From JAPLDB01 sp038230515 (GTDB taxonomy: Bacteria > Bacteroidota > Bacteroidia > AKYH767-A > 2013-40CM-41-45), in the NCBI GenBank assembly GCA_038230515.1, contig JBBRND010000003.1, forward strand, positions 150,526 to 214,525: DNA of 64,000 nucleotides, written 5' to 3'. Below are positions 19,296 through 26,351 of this stretch, in pieces (the stretch's first letter is position 1; every line of letters begins with the position of its first letter). The translations under genes were made by a program, and so were the position numbers. The notes under the pieces are model-generated. The model made no database searches, was not told the DNA's origin, and saw nothing but the letters and a program-made list of their open reading frames with translations.

Positions 19296-19321
19296 AAAAA
19301 AAAAGAGCGCTATGCGCGCCC
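19296..19321 (-). terminator. Rho-independent terminator of the 19349-20035 gene
   Basis: On the minus strand GGGCGC, a 5-nt loop GCATA, then GCGCTC forms a 6-bp stem with one G-T pair, followed by nine T. It sits 27 nt after the stop of the unknown 228-residue protein. Confidence 0.8.
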
Positions 19322-19348
19322 TTTGTAATTAACTTAACTAACTTTCAA

Positions 19349-20035
19349 TTACGCAATTGGTGTCACCATCAGCACACTCCACGGACCGGCAAGTTCGGGG
19401 TGCTTGGTATCGAACCAGCGCACAAAAACATAGAACTTGCGCGGATCGCTGCTGGTGCCGGTGTGTAAAATAAAAGTCGCTTTGGTGGAGGTTGCTACCG
19501 TAGTACCATCGGTTTCATTAGCCGGTGCAGCAGTGCCTGCCTTCCATGCATATTGCACACTGTCAGCAAGCGGAGCCAAGCTGGAGCGCTTGGTATCGGA
19601 AGCGGTGCGGCATTTAATTTTGATGTCGCCACCGCCCAATGAAATAATGGTGGCGTAACATCTATCCTCTATCTGGTCAGTGCGGTGAGTAGGGTTTTTT
19701 GCCACCAGCACAAAATTAAACGCGTTTGCATCATCCTGCGTAGCAGCAGCGCTCGCAGCCATAATGTCTATCAGCGGAATGGCAAAAATGCGGAAGTCCC
19801 TGATGAAATTCCGCACGTTGTTTTTCACCGATGGCGTCACCTGGTTTTTGTCAATGTACTTAGCATAGAGAATGTCCCAAGCTCCCCGATCGGTGTGCCA
19901 TGTGGCACTGTCAGTAGAACTGATGCCCAGCCGAGTGGCATTAGTGGGTGGTCCGCCTGCTAACTGGTAGTCGTCCGTGTTGCGGATGTAGGCGTTGAAT
20001 TTTGCAATGGGTACTGGAATTCTTGAATTTGACAT
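19349..20035 (-). CDS. Protein of unknown function, 228 residues, cytoplasmic
   Basis: It starts MSNSRIPVPIAKFNAYIRNT, with no signal peptide or membrane segment. The first about 100 residues look helical (WDILYAKYIDKNQVTPSVKN; NFIRDFRIFAIPLIDIM). The second half looks like a beta-sandwich (IKIKCRTASDTKRS; ATFILHTGTSSDPRKFYVFV; RWFDTKHPELAGPWS). I recall similar short proteins of unknown role in environmental Bacteroidota but cannot name a family. The gene is monocistronic, with its own strong terminator, and 21-bp array B lies just upstream of its start. Array B was not counted as part of the gene. Confidence 0.75.
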   Translation of the reverse strand: MSNSRIPVPIAKFNAYIRNTDDYQLAGGPPTNATRLGISSTDSATWHTDRGAWDILYAKYIDKNQVTPSVKNNVRNFIRDFRIFAIPLIDIMAASAAATQDDANAFNFVLVAKNPTHRTDQIEDRCYATIISLGGGDIKIKCRTASDTKRSSLAPLADSVQYAWKAGTAAPANETDGTTVATSTKATFILHTGTSSDPRKFYVFVRWFDTKHPELAGPWSVLMVTPIA

Positions 20036-20123
20036 TTTGATTTTAATTTAAGTTGGTTTAATAAATATTGAGAATTTAGTTTGAAATCGCGGTTTTGAAA
20101 TTGCAGGAAGCATGGCCTCCTGC

Positions 20124-20390
20124 CAGAGCCGGACGGCTGCGCATCAGGGCTATCCGGCCGAGTAGCAGAGCCGGACGGCTGCGCTTCAGGGCTATCCGGC
20201 CGCGTTGCAGAGCCGGACGGCTGCACATCAGAGCTATCCGGCCGAGTAGCAGAGCCGGACGGCCGCACATCAGGGCTATCCGGCTGCGGAGTAGAGCCGG
20301 GCGGCCGCACATCATGGCTCTCCGGCCTGGTAACAGAGCCGAGCGGCCCTGCACTGTAGCCGCACGGCCGCGCAGATAATCCGTCTGTTG
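20124..20390. repeat. Tandem palindromic array B, exact 21-bp period, about 12 copies, GC-rich
   Basis: Units start at 20124 and every 21 bp to 20355, with decay after that. Two monomers alternate: CAGAGCCGGACGGCTGCGCA plus one base, and CAGGGCTATCCGGCCGAGTA plus one base, a 42-bp dimer. AGCCG-GA-CGGCT is a dyad in the first type. The array is far more GC-rich than its surroundings. Frames on both strands remain open through it, encoding 7- and 14-residue repeats, but none has independent support as a gene. About 20 bp upstream lies AAATCGCGGTTTTGAAA, similar to the flank of arrays A and E. Confidence 0.92.
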
Positions 20391-20729
20391 AAATTGAACT
20401 ACTGTGTTGTTATATGCTGCTGCCATTGCCTGTAGTGAGTTGAACATCTGTTTTGGTTTCGCTGCTTTGCAGCAGCAAAGGTGCGGTGGTAATTGTAACT
20501 GCAAAAGATACGATCATACTATCAGGCAATTAGTATGATCGTACTAGGCCGAAAGGCATCACAGTGTCTTCGCTCAGATGAGTGGCTGAAAAAAAACGTT
20601 AGTGAGCTAAAGGAGACGATCTTTGAATTCCCTTTGCACACCCCATACCCTTGAAGAGGAAATCCGTGCGCAAGCCCCCTTTAGGGTTGGGGTGTGGGGA
20701 GGGTTTATGAAACTGAAAATTATTGTGGT

Positions 20730-20737
20730 TATATTTG
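20730..20737 (+). promoter_or_regulatory. -7 promoter box for the DUF559 gene
   Basis: TATATTTG is an exact TAnnTTTG match inside the inverted-repeat element, 19 nt before ATG 20757. No good -33 TTG is visible. Confidence 0.4.
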
Positions 20738-20756
20738 TTCCATGGATAGAAGAATA

Positions 20757-21137
20757 ATGTTTTATGGAGCAAAACCTAAAATATTCGAAAGGGCAAGAGA
20801 GCTTCGCGAAAATATGACAGAGGCGGAAAAAATCTTGTGGGATGAATTGAAAGAAAATAAAATGGGAGTTCGTTTTAAACCGCAACATCCGGCAAGTATT
20901 TTCATCCTCGACTTTTACTGTCATGCTCTCAAAATTTGTATTGAATTGGATGGCGAAATACATCAATACCAAAAGCAATATGATGAATCAAGAACAGATG
21001 AGCTAAAAAAATTTGGAATAATGATAATTCGATTCAGCAACGAACAATTGTATAATGAAATAGAAACTGTGCTTAAAAAAATCGAGGAAGTAATTATTGA
21101 AAGAAGAAAATATATTTCAGAAAATCCGGACACGTAG
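20757..21137 (+). CDS. DUF559 (Vsr-like endonuclease fold) protein
   Basis: 126 residues from ATG 20757; ATG 20742 is possible but sits too close to the -7 box at 20730-20737. The sequence matches the DUF559 family: RARELRENMTEAEKILWDEL, then GVRFKPQHPASIFILDFYC, then LKICIELDGEIHQYQKQYDE and ELKKFGIMIIRFSNEQL. In the PD-(D/E)xK/Vsr-like fold the F-x-L-D-F-Y and I-E-L-D-G-E segments carry the putative metal-binding acids. The family is annotated as very-short-patch-repair-like nuclease, but a biochemical role is not established for most members. It is the only gene inside an inverted-repeat element and is surrounded by further copies of the same G-rich repeat. Confidence 0.88.
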   Translation: MFYGAKPKIFERARELRENMTEAEKILWDELKENKMGVRFKPQHPASIFILDFYCHALKICIELDGEIHQYQKQYDESRTDELKKFGIMIIRFSNEQLYNEIETVLKKIEEVIIERRKYISENPDT

Positions 21138-21146
21138 AAACAATGC

Positions 21147-21770
21147 CTCCCCACACCCATCCCTAAAGAGGGCTGCCGCACAAATTGATATATGCGCTGG
21201 AACCCTTTAGGGTTGGGGTGAGCGCGGGGTGACTTATTTAAAACATTACCTTTATGGTCGGGGAAAGATATCTATTTAGAATACCCTCTCACACCCCCAT
21301 CCCTAAAGGGGGCTGCCCACAGATTGAGATATTCGCGCTGGCACCCTTTAGGGTTGGGGTGAGCGTAGGGCGACTTATTTTAGACATTACCCTCAGGGTT
21401 GGGGTGAGCGTGGGGCGACTTATTTTAAACATTACCTTTAGGATCGGGGAAAGATATGTATTTAGAATACCCTATCACACCCCCATCCCTAAAGGGGGCT
21501 GCCCACAGATTGAGATATGCGCACTGGAACCCTTTAGAGAAAGGGGGCTGCCCACAGATTGAGATATGCGCACTGGAACCCTTTAGAGAAAGGGGGCTGC
21601 CGCACAGATTGAGATATGCGCGTTGGCACCCTTTAGGGTTGGGGTGAGCGTGGGACGACTTATTTTAGACATTACCTTTAGGGTTGGGGTGAGCGCAGGG
21701 CGACTTATTTAAAAGGGGGTGGTGGGTATGCTTCCCTCTCACGCCACCCCCCCACCCCCCTAAAAAAACA
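21147..21770. repeat. Field of G-rich interspersed and nested repeats, no gene
   Basis: About 620 bp made of recurring blocks: CCCATCCCTAAAGGGGGCTG, then CACAGATTGAGATATGCGC, then ACCCTTTAGGGTTGGGGTGA, then CGACTTATTT and ACATTACC. The compound block appears around 21147, 21288 and 21473; shorter sub-blocks are duplicated at 21395 and 21537-21620. ATCCCTAAAGGG and CCCTTTAGGGTT words are mutually inverted and can fold into hairpins. Open frames across it are low-complexity (GVSVGRLILDIT) and not credible genes. Confidence 0.8.
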
Positions 21771-21780
21771 ATTATTGGCT

Positions 21781-21822
21781 GTCGTTCCGAACGAAGTGAG
21801 GAATCTCTTAAACCGGGATACT
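21781..21822. repeat. Dispersed palindromic repeat of the GTCGTTCCGAACGAAGTGAG type
   Basis: The stretch GTCGTTCCGAACGAAGTGAG, GAATCTC, then AAACCGGGATACTAC resembles a dispersed intergenic repeat I recall from many Bacteroidota and other genomes (GTCATTCCGAGCGAAGCGAG followed by GAATCTC). It runs up to the stop codon of the LuxR-type regulator and could act in its 3' end. Identification is from memory. Confidence 0.5.
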
Positions 21823-22498
21823 ACTTCAAACTCACTCCACCTGCTTCGTTCACTACCCTGATAAAATCTGCTTCGCGGTGTACCTCCAGCTTGTCATAAA
21901 TAATTGAGAAGTGATTGTTCACTGTGAAAACAGAAACTTTCATTTCTGCTGCAATCTCCTTGCGCGTTAATTTCTGCATGAAATAGAATATTACTTCCTT
22001 TTGCTTTGGTGTGCATCTGTCCAGCAATTCCTTTGCCCTGCGCATGCGGTTCACTGTTTCCTTCTTCGAATAAAAATCGGGAAAGAGAGAGGGCTTTGCT
22101 TCCTCGCTCACATCACATTCTCCGTTCAACACCTTCATCAGCATGCGCATCATTTCTTTTGTACTGTCGCTGCGGCACACAATGCCATGAACACCCGCTT
22201 TGCGTATCCGTTCGTTTTCATTTGCACTAAGTGGCGGACAACTTGCAAGTATAAAAAGTCCGCTGTGCAACGCAAGCAGTTGCTTTACCAATTTGCTCAA
22301 GTCAAGATGCCTCATCAGCGGATTCACAATAACAACCCGCGGCTTGAACTTTTGCACATGCGCAAGCAGTTCATCCACGTTGGTGAAACTGCCGCTCACG
22401 CACAGTTCCCTGTTCTCTTTTATAATTGCGCGCCATCCCATCATCACAATTTCCTCCTCATCCAGCAGCGCAACCCGTGCAGGTTTCGCTTTTTTCAT
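21821..22498 (-). CDS. LuxR/NarL-type response regulator with degenerate receiver
   Basis: 225 residues from ATG 22498 (MKKAKPARVALLDEEEIVMM); an upstream extension is possible but unlikely. Residues 5-125 form a receiver domain in which the acidic pocket (DEEE) is present. The phosphoacceptor position reads VVIVNPLM, with Asn where Asp is expected, and the conserved Lys near the end of the domain is Arg (GIVCRSDS). It may therefore act without phosphorylation. Residues 160-220 form a LuxR HTH: CTPKQKEVIFYFMQKLTRKE, then IAAEMKVSVFTVNNHFSIIY, then DKLEV. It lies divergent to the seven-gene surface-protein cluster and may regulate it, though only position suggests this. No kinase gene is adjacent. 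Confidence 0.88.
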   Translation of the reverse strand: MKKAKPARVALLDEEEIVMMGWRAIIKENRELCVSGSFTNVDELLAHVQKFKPRVVIVNPLMRHLDLSKLVKQLLALHSGLFILASCPPLSANENERIRKAGVHGIVCRSDSTKEMMRMLMKVLNGECDVSEEAKPSLFPDFYSKKETVNRMRRAKELLDRCTPKQKEVIFYFMQKLTRKEIAAEMKVSVFTVNNHFSIIYDKLEVHREADFIRVVNEAGGVSLK

Positions 22499-22502
22499 GC
22501 AG

Positions 22503-22576
22503 TGTTTTTTTGGTTGATTAAGTAAATCCGGTTGCTTACCCAATTACTTCAATCAACCTGTTACCCAATTCAACAA
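22503..22576. repeat. TTGATTAAG / ACCCAATT word repeat in a regulator leader
   Basis: The stretch between the LuxR-type start and the surface cluster contains TTGATTAAGTAAAT, ACCCAATTACTTCAATCAAC and ACCCAATTCAAC. The same words, in the same or opposite orientation, make up the repeats at 36479-36652 and 63257-63447. Confidence 0.45.
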
Positions 22577-22659
22577 CACAAAACTTCCAAAAAAATCCTT
22601 CACTGCATAAGGATTTTGACCAACGCCCGAAAACGCTTGGCGAACAAATCTTTTTCTTA

Positions 22660-22690
22660 TTGGTAATGATAAACAGATTGCCTACTTTTC
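22660..22690 (+). promoter_or_regulatory. Promoter of the seven-gene surface-protein cluster
   Basis: TTG (22660-22662), a 20-bp spacer, then TACTTTTC (22683-22690) matches TTG-N20-TAnnTTTG with one mismatch in the last base. Transcription should start at about 22697, which excludes the GTG at 22695 and supports ATG 22719. Confidence 0.6.
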
Positions 22691-22718
22691 GGAAGTGAAA
22701 AAACTCACTCAAGAGGAA

Positions 22719-24614
22719 ATGAAAAAAGCTTTGATTATTCAACGGCTTGTCTGCCGAATTTTTTTTACCCAACGAACCTTTAGTGCAGTTGGACTCTTCG
22801 TTTTTATTTTCTCTGTGTGCATGTGTTTCGGTCAGGGCGAAAACAATACCTGGTATTTCGGTTACGGAGCAGGCGTTGATTTTAATTCCGGCTCACCGGT
22901 TGCAATAAGTGGAGGTCAAACAGCGCAGCGCGAAGGAGTGGCAAGCGTATCTGATGCTTCCGGCAATCTCCTTTTTTATTCTGACGGACTAAGTGTTTGG
23001 GATCGCACGCATTCCTTCATGCCAAACGGAACAGGGCTGATGGGCGATCCATCATCTACTCAATCCGCAACCATTGTTCCTATTCCCGGAAATGCAAATC
23101 AGTATTATCTTTTCACATGCCCTGCCATCAATTCATCAAACGGGTTGCGCTATTCAATTGTTGACATGACTTTGAATGCTGGCAATGGAGACATAGCTGC
23201 AACAAAAAATGTTTTGCTGCTCAATTCAACTACCGAACAGTGCACAACAGTGCCTGCAACGAACGGTTGCGTGTGGTTCATCACGCGGAAATTCAATCCT
23301 GTTTTTTATTCTTACCTCATAGATATTACAGGAATACATCCTCCGGTAATTTCAAATTGCGGATCGGTTTTCATGTCAATCAATATCAACGGTTTGGGAT
23401 ACATGAAACCATCTCCACTGAACAACAAAATTGCAATCGCTGATTATGGTGCTTCTTCAGCAGTTAGCTTTTTTGAATTATACGATTTTGATAACACAAC
23501 TGGCTCTGTCAGCAATGCTATTCAACTCTCGCCTCCAACTAACGTAGTTTACGGCTGTTCATTTTCTCCTGATGGAACCAAATTTTATGGAGCACTATGG
23601 GGACCTTCTATTTACCAGTTCGACCTCACAGCCGGAAGCGCGGCTGCTATTCAGGCAACCGAAACATTAATAGGAAACACCAACGGAACTTCGGTAGGCG
23701 CTATGCAGATTGGTCCTGATCAGAAAATTTATGTTACCTCAGAAGGTGATTTATCACTTTCTGTAATTGATAATCCGAATGCGCTTGGCACAGCATGTAA
23801 CTTTATTTTCGCATCGCTCCCTCTCAATGGAGGCACCTGCGGAATCGGTCTGCCATCAATTGTTCAATCAGTTTGCAATGTGATGCCCACAGCAGCATTT
23901 TTCGCTCCTCATCATATCTGCCCCGGCACCTGCACTGACTTTATCAATAACTCTCAGAATGCGACAACATACCTGTGGTCTTTTCCGGGTGCATCTCCTT
24001 CGACCAGCACTGATGCAAATCCTGTGAGCATCTGTTACAATACACCGGGCAATTATACCGTATCACTTATTGCGACCAATGCCAGCGGAAGCGACACACT
24101 CATGCTGAATAATTACATCACCGTTTATCCGTACCCCGCTCCTCAAGGAATTGCACAGAGTGGCGATACCCTTTTTGCAAATGCAGGAGCAGTTTCTTAT
24201 CAGTGGTATCATGGCGGGGTTCTCATTCCGGGCGCAACTGATTATTTTTATCTGGCAACATCCGGAGGAGATTACAATGTAGTAGCAACAGATGCAAACC
24301 ACTGCGAGGTGGAAGCAGCAATATTTGATGTAGTAGCGGCTGTTCAGTCAATGGTCAATGATCTATCGTCAATGGTCTATCCCAATCCTGTCGTTGATAA
24401 GTTAGTAGTCACCAGTTCGTTGTTAGTTGGAGCACCCATTGAGATTACAATTTACAATCTCCTTGGCGAAAAGGTATTGGCTGTTTCTCCCCTCTCTCTT
24501 GGGAGAGTGGTCGGGGGAGAGGCCATTGACTGCCGACTTCTCCCCTCAGGCATCTACTACCTCGAAGTAACCGGTAGCGAAATAAAATTCAGAAAACAAT
24601 TTGTCAAACAATAA
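22719..24614 (+). CDS. T9SS surface protein: beta-propeller + PKD + Ig-like (cluster member 1)
   Basis: 631 residues from ATG 22719, preceded by AGAGGAA. The signal segment is SAVGLFVFIFSVCMCFGQ. Residues about 35-390 form a WD40/YVTN-like propeller: NTWYFGYGAGVDFNSGSPVA at its start, SFSPDGTKFYGALWG and IGPDQKIYVTSEGD later. A PKD domain follows (HHICPGTCTDF; NATTYLWSFPGASPST; CYNTPGNYTVSLIATN). Next is an Ig-like domain (QSGDTLFANAGAVSYQWYHG; ATDYFYLATSGGDYNVVATD). A T9SS type A domain closes the protein (VYPNPVVDKL; SGIYYLEVTGSE; RKQFVKQ). It should be secreted or anchored on the surface. The C-terminus is shared with the six genes downstream, while the N-terminus is the propeller type of members 4, 6 and 7. 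Confidence 0.9.
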   Translation: MKKALIIQRLVCRIFFTQRTFSAVGLFVFIFSVCMCFGQGENNTWYFGYGAGVDFNSGSPVAISGGQTAQREGVASVSDASGNLLFYSDGLSVWDRTHSFMPNGTGLMGDPSSTQSATIVPIPGNANQYYLFTCPAINSSNGLRYSIVDMTLNAGNGDIAATKNVLLLNSTTEQCTTVPATNGCVWFITRKFNPVFYSYLIDITGIHPPVISNCGSVFMSININGLGYMKPSPLNNKIAIADYGASSAVSFFELYDFDNTTGSVSNAIQLSPPTNVVYGCSFSPDGTKFYGALWGPSIYQFDLTAGSAAAIQATETLIGNTNGTSVGAMQIGPDQKIYVTSEGDLSLSVIDNPNALGTACNFIFASLPLNGGTCGIGLPSIVQSVCNVMPTAAFFAPHHICPGTCTDFINNSQNATTYLWSFPGASPSTSTDANPVSICYNTPGNYTVSLIATNASGSDTLMLNNYITVYPYPAPQGIAQSGDTLFANAGAVSYQWYHGGVLIPGATDYFYLATSGGDYNVVATDANHCEVEAAIFDVVAAVQSMVNDLSSMVYPNPVVDKLVVTSSLLVGAPIEITIYNLLGEKVLAVSPLSLGRVVGGEAIDCRLLPSGIYYLEVTGSEIKFRKQFVKQ

Positions 24615-24626
24615 AACCATTTCAGT

Positions 24627-26243
24627 ATGAAAAACTTCACCGTTGCTGTTTTTATTTTCTCGTCCCTGTTTGCACAGGCAGATAGCTGGACGCAGAAAGC
24701 GAACTTTCCCGGCTTAGGAATTGATTTTCCCTTCTCCTTTTCAATCGGTAACAAAGGGTATGTGGGATGCGGACAAACAACCCAGGAATTCTGGGAGTAC
24801 AATCCCGCAACAGATACATGGACACAGAAAGCAGATTTTGGCGGAACAGCCAGATGGGTGGCTACCGGATTTTCAATCGGCAACAAAGGATATGCAGGAT
24901 TGGGAACGGATGCAGCAGTTGCAATTCACTATCAGGATTTTTGGGAATATGATACCACAGCAAATGCCTGGACACAGAAGGCAACTTTTGCCGGATTGCC
25001 AAGATATGGTGCCTTTGGTTTTTCAATCGGCAATTATGGATATATCTGTGCCGGAGGAATTGGCGGCACAACGTACAATGATCTTTGGCAATACGATCCT
25101 ATAGCTGATGCATGGACAGCAAAAGCAACCTTTCCCGGTCCATCGCGCGAAGAAACAAATGGCTTTGTTATCGGAACCAACGCCTATATGGTTGGCGGCA
25201 CAATGGATGGATCAACATTAAATGTACTTGCCGATTTGTGGGAGTACAACAGCATCACAGATTCATGGCTGCAGAAAGCAACCATGCCGGGTGTTGCCCG
25301 TTGCGATGCTGCAGCATTTGCAATTTGCGACAAGGGATATTTCGTAACTGGCGATCCATGTTATTGTATTGACATTTGGCAATACAATGCTGCCAACGAT
25401 TCATGGATTCAAAAGACAAATTTTGCCGGAGTCGGCCGTGATGAGCCGGCTTATTTTGCAATCGGAACAAAAGGATACTTAGGGCTTGGTCAGTCAAATG
25501 ATTTCTGGGAATACACTCCTGATACCGTGTATTGCAATTTAGTCGCTGCCTTCACCGCAGTAAATCATATTTGTCCTGGTACCTGTACCAACTTTACCAA
25601 TGTTTCAGTCAATGCCACTTCTTATCAATGGATTTTTGCCGGAGCCACACCAGGCACAAGCACCGATAATAACCCAACCGGAATCTGTTACAATACACCG
25701 GGAAATTATTCAGTCACACTCATCGCAACAAACTCAACTTTCAGTGACACGCTTACGCTCAATAATTACGTCACCGTTTATCCGTACCCCGCTCCGCAAG
25801 GAATTGCACAGAGTGGCGATACATTGATTGCGAATCAGGGAGCCGTTTCTTATCAGTGGTATCATGGCGGGGTTCTCATTCCGGGCGCCACTGATTATTT
25901 TTATCTGGCAACATCCGGAGGAGATTACAATGTAGTAGCAACAGATGTAAACCACTGTGAGGTGGAAGCAGCAATATTTGATGTAGTAGCAGCTATTCAA
26001 TCTGATATTTCAAGTTTGGGGTTTGAGGTTTATCCGAATCCGGTAGGGAACAAGTTAGTAATAAGCAGTCAGCAGTATGTATTAAATACAATTTCAATTT
26101 ACAATCTACTTGGCGAAAAGGTTTACTCGGCTGCTGACTGCCGACTGCACACTGTGGACTGCCGACTTCTCCCCCCAGGCCTTTACCGGCTTGAGGTTTC
26201 ATCAAACGATAAAATTCTACGCGCAAATTTCGTGAAGCAATAA
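24627..26243 (+). CDS. T9SS surface protein: kelch-type + PKD + Ig-like (cluster member 2)
   Basis: 538 residues, 12 nt after member 1. The signal peptide is MKNFTVAVFIFSSLFAQ. About six kelch-type repeats span residues 20-300, e.g. DFWEYDTTANAWTQKATFAG, FSIGNYGYICAGGIGG and LWQYDPIADAWTAKATFPGP. The shared C-terminus follows: PKD (HICPGTCTNFTNVSVNATSY), Ig-like (GVLIPGATDYFYLATSGGD) and a T9SS domain (VYPNPVGNKL; PGLYRLEVSSNDK; FVKQ). A roughly 220-bp segment of its Ig-like coding region is almost identical to that of member 1, which implies recent duplication or gene conversion. Surface binding is inferred; the ligand is unknown. Confidence 0.9.
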   Translation: MKNFTVAVFIFSSLFAQADSWTQKANFPGLGIDFPFSFSIGNKGYVGCGQTTQEFWEYNPATDTWTQKADFGGTARWVATGFSIGNKGYAGLGTDAAVAIHYQDFWEYDTTANAWTQKATFAGLPRYGAFGFSIGNYGYICAGGIGGTTYNDLWQYDPIADAWTAKATFPGPSREETNGFVIGTNAYMVGGTMDGSTLNVLADLWEYNSITDSWLQKATMPGVARCDAAAFAICDKGYFVTGDPCYCIDIWQYNAANDSWIQKTNFAGVGRDEPAYFAIGTKGYLGLGQSNDFWEYTPDTVYCNLVAAFTAVNHICPGTCTNFTNVSVNATSYQWIFAGATPGTSTDNNPTGICYNTPGNYSVTLIATNSTFSDTLTLNNYVTVYPYPAPQGIAQSGDTLIANQGAVSYQWYHGGVLIPGATDYFYLATSGGDYNVVATDVNHCEVEAAIFDVVAAIQSDISSLGFEVYPNPVGNKLVISSQQYVLNTISIYNLLGEKVYSAADCRLHTVDCRLLPPGLYRLEVSSNDKILRANFVKQ

Positions 26244-26351
26244 TCCTAAACAGGGCTTTAACCAACATATCCAATAACTTAATTTCCCAATCAACCAATA
26301 TTTCCTAATTTAGTCCCTCCAAATTTTATCACACATTAAATTTCCAATCCG

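Larger units (their letters stand above)
20673..21174. mobile_element. DUF559 cassette bounded by 28-29 bp inverted repeats (putative element)
   Basis: The left arm, 20673-20701, begins AGCCCCCTTTAGGG and ends TGTGGGGAG. The right arm, 21147-21174, is its near-perfect reverse complement (CTCCCCACACCC, then TCCCTAAAGAGGGCT). They enclose one gene, the DUF559 protein. More copies of the same arm words lie outside on both sides. No transposase is present and no target-site duplication was established, so the mobile call is inference from structure. Confidence 0.4.

Noticed and set aside
19960..20504. Frames of 94-142 codons on both strands across array B
   Set aside because: Repeat-derived, mutually overlapping, and one overlaps the start of the 228-residue protein gene.
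21254..21647. Plus-strand frames of 63-102 codons in the G-rich repeat field
   Set aside because: Low-complexity translation of nested repeats (GVSVGRLILDIT; PHRLRYA).
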